From Acidimicrobiales bacterium (lineage in GTDB: Bacteria; Actinomycetota; Acidimicrobiia; Acidimicrobiales; MedAcidi-G1), in NCBI GenBank assembly GCA_029577135.1, contig JARQPW010000015.1:1-62564 (forward strand): a DNA stretch of 62,564 nt, given 5' to 3'. Made by a program: the position numbers and the translations under genes. Below are positions 57,231 through 62,564 of this stretch, piece by piece (position 1 is the first letter of the stretch; each line of letters starts with the position of its first letter). The notes under the pieces are model-generated. The model did no database searches. It was not told where the DNA came from and saw only the letters and a program-made list of their open reading frames with translations.

Positions 57231-58091
57231 TCAGTCCGAGCGGAGGCGCGAGCGGACGAGGGCGAGGTAGGTGGAGCGCAGATGCAGCGTGAGGTTGCCC
57301 GGCAAGCCGGTGCCGATGGCCTGTCCGTCGATGGCCACGATCGGGTCGACGTAGCTGGAGGCGCCTGTGATCATCGCCTCGTCAGCGGCGAGCACCTCGC
57401 CGAGCGTGTAGGTGCACTCGTCGATCGGGATGCCCTCGGCCTCGAGGACCTCCAGCAGGGTGCTGCGGGTGACACCCGGGAGGATGTCCTGCGAGAGCGG
57501 GCGTACGAGCACCGTCCGGTCGACAACCGGGAAGAAGCTCACGGACCCGCCCTCGGTGACGGTGCCGTCAGGCGCCACCAGCAGTGCCTCATCGGCGCCG
57601 GCCTCGGAGGCACCCCAGTTGGCGAGTACCTGGCCGAGAAGGTTCGTGGTCTTGATGTCCCGTCGGGCCCAGCGCAGGTCGGGCTGCGAACTCATCGTCA
57701 GCCCCGCTGGCTCGGCGTCCGCCGGGGCTCCGCACAGTGGCTGGGTGAAGCCGAACACCGTCGGGATGAGCCCCGCAGCCGGCACGTAGTTGCGCTCGGC
57801 GACCCCGCGTGTCACGTGGAGGTACAGGAAGCCCTCGTCGACGTCGTTGCGTCGCACCAGTTCCATGAGGATCCCGAGGAGCTCCTCCTCGGTGTGCGGT
57901 TCGGGAATCCCGACCTCTGCAAGGGACCGGCGAAGGCGGGCCAGGTGCCTGAGAACGTCGACGATGCCGCCGTCGAGCACGCCCATTCCCTCATAGATGG
58001 CGTCGGCGAAGAGCAGGCCCCGGTCCATGATCGGGATGCGGGCCTCATCCTCGGGGACGAACTCGCCGTTCAGGTAGACGGTACGGGTCAT
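57231..58091 (-). CDS. Class IV PLP aminotransferase (D-amino acid transaminase-like)
   Basis: A 286-residue fold-type IV enzyme: IPIMDRGLLFADAIYEGMGV (19-38), LHVTRGVAERNY, and Schiff-base Lys147 in RRDIKTTNLLGQVLANWGASEAGADEAL. The R-x-x-K-x-x-N-LL pattern is typical of D-alanine transaminases. VTEGGSVSFFPV holds the cofactor loop. It lies 102 nt after mttB2 and 45 nt before the AA_synth gene. It may transaminate an amino acid made from an N-methylated precursor; inference only. Confidence 0.87.
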   Translation of the reverse strand: MTRTVYLNGEFVPEDEARIPIMDRGLLFADAIYEGMGVLDGGIVDVLRHLARLRRSLAEVGIPEPHTEEELLGILMELVRRNDVDEGFLYLHVTRGVAERNYVPAAGLIPTVFGFTQPLCGAPADAEPAGLTMSSQPDLRWARRDIKTTNLLGQVLANWGASEAGADEALLVAPDGTVTEGGSVSFFPVVDRTVLVRPLSQDILPGVTRSTLLEVLEAEGIPIDECTYTLGEVLAADEAMITGASSYVDPIVAIDGQAIGTGLPGNLTLHLRSTYLALVRSRLRSD

Positions 58092-58193
58092 GGAGCGCTC
58101 TCCCAGGGGGAAGGTCGGCCGAGGAGGTGGCTCGTGCGTACCCCGTCCGTCATCGGCGGGACCCTAGTCCCGGCCGGGTGACGTCCGAAGGGG

Positions 58194-59738
58194 TCAGTAC
58201 CAGGCGTCGTCCATGGACGCCTTCTTCTCGGCCACGAAGGACCGTAGGCCATCGTCGACGGATGGATCGATGGCGGGTGGTTCGTAGTCGGCGAGCACCT
58301 GCTTCCACCGGGCGTTGGCACGTTGCTGCATGTCGAGGCCGCCGTCCTCGGTCCACTGCTCGAACGAGCTGGTGTCGGGGAGCATCGAGGGGTGGTTGGC
58401 AGTCTCGAAGTTGGCCAGGGTGTGGGCGGTGCCGAGGAAGGTGATGCCCGGACCGGCCTCCCGGTAGGCCTCGGCCGCGAGTCCGTTCCCATCGATGTCG
58501 AGTCCCCGCATCGTCCGGTGCAGCATGCCGAGGTGGTCGGCGTCCATCATGAACTTCTCGTAGCCGATGGTGAGGCCGCCCTCGAGCCAGCCGGCTGCCT
58601 GGTGGACGAAGTTGGCGCCGGCCAGCAGGGCGGCACCCATGGCGTCGGAGGACTCCTGCATGGCCTGGGCGTCGGCCGTCTTCGACGCGGTGTAGTGGCC
58701 GCCGCAGCGCAGGGGCAGGCCCAACCGTCGACAGAGTTGGCCGATCGCGTAGGTGGCCAGCACGGCCTCGGGCGTTCCGAACGTGGGGGCTCCACTCCTG
58801 AGGTCCATGGTCGTGAGGAAGTTGCCGTAGACCATCGGCGAACCGGGCCGGACCAGTTGGCTGAGTGCGATGCCGACCATGGCCTCGGCATGGGCCTGGG
58901 CGAGCAGGGCCGGCTGGGTGACGGGGCCCATGGCACCGCCGATGATGAACGGCGAGATCACGCACCCCTGGTTGGCCCGGGCGTATGCCTTGAGGGTGCC
59001 GGACATGACGTCGTCGAACACCAGCGGCGAGTTGACGTTGATGTTCCCCTGGATGACGCAGTTGTGTTCGAGGAACTCGCTGCCGAAGACGAGGCGGGCC
59101 ATCTCGATCGAGTCCTCCGCCCGATCGGGCGAGGTCACCGACCCCATGAGCGGCTTCGTCGACCAGCGGAGGTGGGCGTAGACCATGTCGAGGTGCCGCT
59201 TGTTGACCGGGACGTCGACGGGCTCGCAGATCGTTCCGCCGGAGTGGTGGAGCCACGGCGTGGCGTAGGTGAGCTTGACGAAGTTCTCGAAGTCCTCGAG
59301 GGAGGCGTAGCGGCGCCCACGGTCGAGGTCGGTGACGAACGGTGGTCCGTAGGCCGGCGAGAACACGACGTGGTCGCCACCGATGGTGACGGTGTGGCGG
59401 GGATCGCGTCCGTGCATCCGGAACTCGGACGGTGCCGTCGAGCACAGGTGGCGGGCCAGGCCGGGTTCGAAGAGCACGCTTTCGCCATCCACGCCCGCTC
59501 CGGCGCTCCGGAAGAGATCGAGGGCCTCGTCGTCGCCGCGGAACTCGACGCCGACCTCCTCGAGGATCCAGTCGGCGTGTCGTTCGAGGTCGTCGAGGCC
59601 ATCCTCGTCGACGAGTTCGTAGGTGGGGATCCGACGGCGGGGTTGGACGGCAGCCTCCACCGCCTGCTCATTCTTCGCCACGCGTGCGGCCCGCCCGCCG
59701 CGTCGGCGATCCGGGGCCGCCGTCGAGTCCCGTGGCAT
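58194..59738 (-). CDS. MttB (trimethylamine methyltransferase) family protein, second copy
   Basis: A 514-residue MttB-superfamily protein with the same landmarks as the copy at 32191: WILEEVGVEFRGDDEAL, SGGTICEPVDVPVNKRHLDM, LRCGGHYTASKTADAQAMQES and FLGTAHTLANFETANHPSML. There is no amber codon, so it is non-pyrrolysine type. Clear divergence from the first copy suggests a different substrate. ATG 59738 is chosen because the longer frame to 59876 would overlap the divergent dehydrogenase; no SD is visible. It heads the operon to 56592. Confidence 0.87.
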   Translation of the reverse strand: MPRDSTAAPDRRRGGRAARVAKNEQAVEAAVQPRRRIPTYELVDEDGLDDLERHADWILEEVGVEFRGDDEALDLFRSAGAGVDGESVLFEPGLARHLCSTAPSEFRMHGRDPRHTVTIGGDHVVFSPAYGPPFVTDLDRGRRYASLEDFENFVKLTYATPWLHHSGGTICEPVDVPVNKRHLDMVYAHLRWSTKPLMGSVTSPDRAEDSIEMARLVFGSEFLEHNCVIQGNINVNSPLVFDDVMSGTLKAYARANQGCVISPFIIGGAMGPVTQPALLAQAHAEAMVGIALSQLVRPGSPMVYGNFLTTMDLRSGAPTFGTPEAVLATYAIGQLCRRLGLPLRCGGHYTASKTADAQAMQESSDAMGAALLAGANFVHQAAGWLEGGLTIGYEKFMMDADHLGMLHRTMRGLDIDGNGLAAEAYREAGPGITFLGTAHTLANFETANHPSMLPDTSSFEQWTEDGGLDMQQRANARWKQVLADYEPPAIDPSVDDGLRSFVAEKKASMDDAWY

Positions 59739-59838
59739 CGCCAGATCATGGACCGTGCGGGACCCGGACACAATCGCTTCCTCCACCCGGGATCGAAGCG
59801 CTGCCCGCCGGGCAGCGTCCGCACCGGCGCCACGCGGG

Positions 59839-60843
59839 ATGATGGAGGTGATGCCCACGTCTGCATTGCTCGTCATGTACCCCGGCCTGGAGGACCAACT
59901 CTTCGATCCGGTGGCACGGAGCCGTCTCGATCACGTCGTCGAACTGGCCTCCGACGTCGCCGTGGTCGACCTTGAGGGCCTCGACGGGCTCGGGGGCGTC
60001 GAGGTGCTCGTGACCGGCTGGGGATGCCCGCCGCTCGACGCTGACGCACTCGACAGACTCCCTTCTCTCCAACTGGTGACCCACGCTGCCGGCACGGTGA
60101 AGGGCCTCGTCACGGACGCCCTCTGGGACCGGGACGTCACGGTCACGTCGGCGGCAGCGGCCAACGCCGTCCCGGCCGCCGAGTTCACGTTCGCTGCCAT
60201 CGTGATGCTCGGCAAGGACGTGTTCGGCATCCGGGACCGGCACCGCCAGGCCCGCGGCACGACGAGCGTCGTCGACCACGCCTCGGTCGGCAACCGGGGA
60301 CTCCGGATCGGGATCATCGGCGCTTCGACGATCGGTCGCCTCGTGGTCGAACGACTCCGCACCCTCGATGTGGAGGTGGTGGTCTCCGACCCGTACCTCG
60401 ACGACGCCGGGGCGTCGGCCCTCCGGGTGGTCGCCCTCGGGTTCGACGAACTGCTGGCGACCTCCGACATCGTCTCGGTCCACGCCCCCGCCCTGCCATC
60501 GACCCACCACATGCTCGATGCCGCGGCACTGGCCCGGATGCGCGATGGCGCCTGGCTGCTAAACACCGCACGCGGAAGCCTCGTGGACACGGCCGCGCTG
60601 GAGGCCGAGCTCGTGTCGGGACGCCTCAACGCCTTCATCGACACCCCGGACCCCGAGCCGCTGCCCGCCGAGTCGCCGCTCTACGACCTGCCCAACGTCG
60701 TGCTCACCCCGCACATCGCCGGGTCACTCGGCAACGAGGTCGGACGGCTCGGGGAACTGGCGGTGACCGAGGTCGAACGCTTCGTGACGGGACAGCCACC
60801 CCTCCACCCGGTCACGCGGAAAGACCTGGGCCGGATCGCATGA
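59839..60843 (+). CDS. D-isomer-specific 2-hydroxyacid dehydrogenase family
   Basis: A 334-residue NAD(P)-dependent enzyme. Cofactor loop IGIIGASTIGRLV (G-x-S-x-I-G variant), catalytic Arg in NTARGSLVDTAAL, and His in VLTPHIAGSLG are visible. The glutamate is probably in PDPEPLPAESPLYD. The start is uncertain among ATG 59839, 59842 and 59851; GGAGG lies between them and is too close to the last. Divergent from mttB2 and coupled to the next gene by ATGA. Confidence 0.86.
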   Translation: MMEVMPTSALLVMYPGLEDQLFDPVARSRLDHVVELASDVAVVDLEGLDGLGGVEVLVTGWGCPPLDADALDRLPSLQLVTHAAGTVKGLVTDALWDRDVTVTSAAAANAVPAAEFTFAAIVMLGKDVFGIRDRHRQARGTTSVVDHASVGNRGLRIGIIGASTIGRLVVERLRTLDVEVVVSDPYLDDAGASALRVVALGFDELLATSDIVSVHAPALPSTHHMLDAAALARMRDGAWLLNTARGSLVDTAALEAELVSGRLNAFIDTPDPEPLPAESPLYDLPNVVLTPHIAGSLGNEVGRLGELAVTEVERFVTGQPPLHPVTRKDLGRIA

Positions 60844-61583
60844 CGATCCGGCCCGGTCTCTGCTCGATCACGTTCCGCGACCTTGCGGTGGACGACGTCG
60901 TGGCGCTGGCGGCCGAAGCCGGGCTGGCAGGGATCGAGTGGGGCGCCGACCGGCACGTTCCGCCGGGCACGGATGCCGGGTCGGTGGCGGGCCGCTGTGC
61001 CGACGCGGGCCTCGCCTGCCCTTCCTACGGCACCTACCTGTTCGCCGGCCGTGCTTCGGTCACCGAAGTCGACGCCGCCTGTACGACCGCGGTCGAACTG
61101 GGCGCCACGAACCTGCGGGTCTGGGCACCCGACGAGGCCGGTGCGGCCGACGTGGCGGACATCGCCGACCAGGCTGCCGACCGCGGACTCACCGTCTCGC
61201 TCGAGTTCCACCCCGGCACCCGCACCGGGACCGCCGCCTCGACGCTGGCGCTGCTCGCCGAGGCCGACCGGCCGAACCTGTTCACGTACTGGCAGCCCGA
61301 CCCGGGCCTCTCACACACCGATGCCCTCGACGAGCACGCCGCGGTCGCCGGACACCTGTCGCACCTCCACGTGTTCGCCTGGGGGCCCGCCGGGTTCGTC
61401 GACCGACGACCGCTCGCCGACGGTGTGGACCTCTGGCGACCGGTGCTCGCCGCCGACGGCACGGGACAATGGAGCCATGAACGCTGGGCGTTCCTCGAGT
61501 ACGTCCCCGGCGACGACCCGGCGTGCCTCGTCGGCGAGGCCTCCACCCTCCGAGCCTGGATCGACGAGGCGGGTCGTGCCTGA
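60840..61583 (+). CDS. Sugar phosphate isomerase/epimerase-like TIM barrel
   Basis: A 247-residue xylose isomerase-like barrel: RPGLCSITFRDL, GLAGIEWGADRHV, GLTVSLEFHPGTRTG (Glu and His typical of metal ligands) and AGHLSHLHVFAWGP. The closing WAFLEYVPGD is also family-like. It probably isomerises a sugar acid or hydroxy-keto compound. It overlaps both neighbours and sits between a hydroxyacid dehydrogenase and a DUF2264 protein, a grouping that suggests sugar-acid breakdown. Confidence 0.85.
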   Translation: MTIRPGLCSITFRDLAVDDVVALAAEAGLAGIEWGADRHVPPGTDAGSVAGRCADAGLACPSYGTYLFAGRASVTEVDAACTTAVELGATNLRVWAPDEAGAADVADIADQAADRGLTVSLEFHPGTRTGTAASTLALLAEADRPNLFTYWQPDPGLSHTDALDEHAAVAGHLSHLHVFAWGPAGFVDRRPLADGVDLWRPVLAADGTGQWSHERWAFLEYVPGDDPACLVGEASTLRAWIDEAGRA

Positions 61584-62564
61584 TCCCCGGGCCAACCCGA
61601 TGGCCGGCAACCCGCTGGCCACCCGGGTCGACGTCCAACGGGCCGTGCGCGACCTGGTCGAGCCGCTGCTCCTCCACATGAGCCCTGGAAGCGCCCGCAT
61701 GCGACTCGGCAGCGGGGCGGCGTTGTTCCCACAACGGGTCGCCGAACTCGAGGGCTACGCCCGTCCGCTCTATGGCATCGTGCCGCTCGTTGCCGGCGGC
61801 GGCGAGTTCGACCACTGGGACCGCTGGTGCGAGGGCCTCGCCAACGGCACCGATCCGGACCACCCCGAGTACTGGGGTGCCTGCGAGACGGGGCCCGACC
61901 AGCGCATGGTCGAGATGGCGGCGATCGGGTACGCCATGGCGACCGTCCCGGAGCACTACTGGGAGCCGCTTCCCGAGCCGGCCAGGGAGCGGGTCCTCGC
62001 CTGGCTGGACGGCATCGACCGGTTCGAACCGGCGCCCAACAACTGGCAGTTCTTCCGACTGCTGGTGCACCTCGGCCGGGAGCGGGTCGGCGCACCCGGC
62101 GACCCGGCGGCTGCGCAGCGGTCGCTGGAGAAGATCGAGGACTACCACCTGGGGGACGGCTGGTACCGGGACGGGGCACTGGGCAACGTCGACTGGTACC
62201 TCCCCTTCGCCTTCCATGCCTACGGGCTCATGGTTGCGGCATCGGGGCTCGGCGACCGGGAGGCGGCCGCCCGCTACGTCGAGCGGGCGGCTGCGTTCGC
62301 ACCGGACTTCGAGCACTGGTTCGCCCCCGACGGCGCCGCCTTCCCCTACGGCCGCAGCCAGACCTACCGGTTCGCGCAGGGCAGCCTCTGGGGGGCATTC
62401 GCAGCCGCTGATCTCGAGGCACTGCCCTGGGGCCGGACGAAAGGAATGTCGCTGCGCCACCTCCGCTGGTGGGCCGACCGGGCGATCTCGGACCGGGACG
62501 GGGTGCTCAGCATCGGGTACGCCTACGACAACCGCCGCCTGGCCGAGGGCTACAACTCGGCCGG
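61576..62564 (+). CDS. DUF2264 domain protein, 3' end outside window
   Basis: The frame is open to the last base, giving 329 codons. It matches DUF2264: PAPNNWQFFRLLVHLG, DGWYRDGALGNVDWYLPFAFHAYGLM, WFAPDGAAFPYGRSQTYRFAQGSLWGAF and SIGYAYDNRRLAEGYNS. The family has an alpha/alpha-toroid look and is linked to polysaccharide or uronate use, though activity is not settled. GTG 61576 overlaps the previous gene by 8 nt and has GAGG upstream; ATG 61600 is possible. Confidence 0.87.
   Translation, partial: MPDPRANPMAGNPLATRVDVQRAVRDLVEPLLLHMSPGSARMRLGSGAALFPQRVAELEGYARPLYGIVPLVAGGGEFDHWDRWCEGLANGTDPDHPEYWGACETGPDQRMVEMAAIGYAMATVPEHYWEPLPEPARERVLAWLDGIDRFEPAPNNWQFFRLLVHLGRERVGAPGDPAAAQRSLEKIEDYHLGDGWYRDGALGNVDWYLPFAFHAYGLMVAASGLGDREAAARYVERAAAFAPDFEHWFAPDGAAFPYGRSQTYRFAQGSLWGAFAAADLEALPWGRTKGMSLRHLRWWADRAISDRDGVLSIGYAYDNRRLAEGYNSA

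Noticed and set aside
59739-59876. N-terminal extension of the second MttB protein to residue 560
   Set aside because: It would overlap the divergent dehydrogenase start, and the extra 46 residues show no family similarity; the first MttB copy has a similarly short N-terminus.

Overview
This is a GC-rich, densely coded 62.5 kb piece of chromosome. It most resembles a free-living, aerobic, heterotrophic high-GC actinobacterium; a marine Acidimicrobiia-type lineage is my best guess from the mix of LLM flavin enzymes, form II molybdenum hydroxylase, MttB-family proteins, Xsc and alkylsulfatase. That assignment is inference, because no rRNA or tRNA gene is visible. There is no phage, IS element or CRISPR array. 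Genes sit in short operons, and about sixteen gene pairs are joined by 4-nt start/stop overlaps (ATGA, GTGA or TTGA).

Layout. (a) 1-4095: the 3' part of a giant cysteine-repeat protein that begins outside the window. (b) 4103-13888: a methyltransferase, then a ureohydrolase / MFS transporter / omega-aminotransferase operon, then a decayed polyamine-type locus (aminotransferase, AsnC regulator, a truncated ABC ATPase fused to the tail of an amine oxidase, a 5'-truncated FAD oxidoreductase, and an intact dimethylglycine dehydrogenase-like enzyme). (c) 14031-15086: a secreted HNH-Excalibur lipoprotein. (d) 15102-18764: a coxS-L-M molybdenum hydroxylase operon (form II). (e) 18876-23654: a TetR/macro-domain pair divergent from a flavin monooxygenase-like / enoyl-CoA hydratase / nitroreductase / LLM operon. 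(f) 23670-28665: an APC permease with regulatory tail, an epoxide hydrolase-like protein, VapBC and an LLM oxidoreductase. (g) 28799-32082: an acyl-CoA dehydrogenase and an alkylsulfatase. (h) 32191-39170: MttB homologue, DapA-family lyase, aldehyde dehydrogenase, FAD amine/imino-acid oxidase and two SDRs, which look like one catabolic pathway. (i) 39175-44082: PutA, a HAD phosphatase and a divergent PAS-AraC regulator. (j) 44083-53470: a CoA-transferase/GNAT/C45 hydrolase operon, psuG, and a TPP enzyme / small membrane protein / class IV aminotransferase / sulfotransferase / beta-propeller operon, with an SDR. (k) 53495-55818: Xsc and an internally deleted aldehyde dehydrogenase. (l) 55992-62564: an NYN protein, an MttB2 / class IV aminotransferase / AA_synth operon, and a divergent hydroxyacid dehydrogenase / TIM barrel / DUF2264 operon running off the end.

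Together the enzymes point to scavenging of methylated amines, guanidino compounds, proline-type amino acids, organosulfur compounds (alkyl sulfates and sulfonates) and pseudouridine. The most unusual items are the cysteine-repeat giant protein, the MttB-DapA-ALDH-oxidase cluster with no corrinoid partner, and three separate deletion relics in an otherwise tidy genome.
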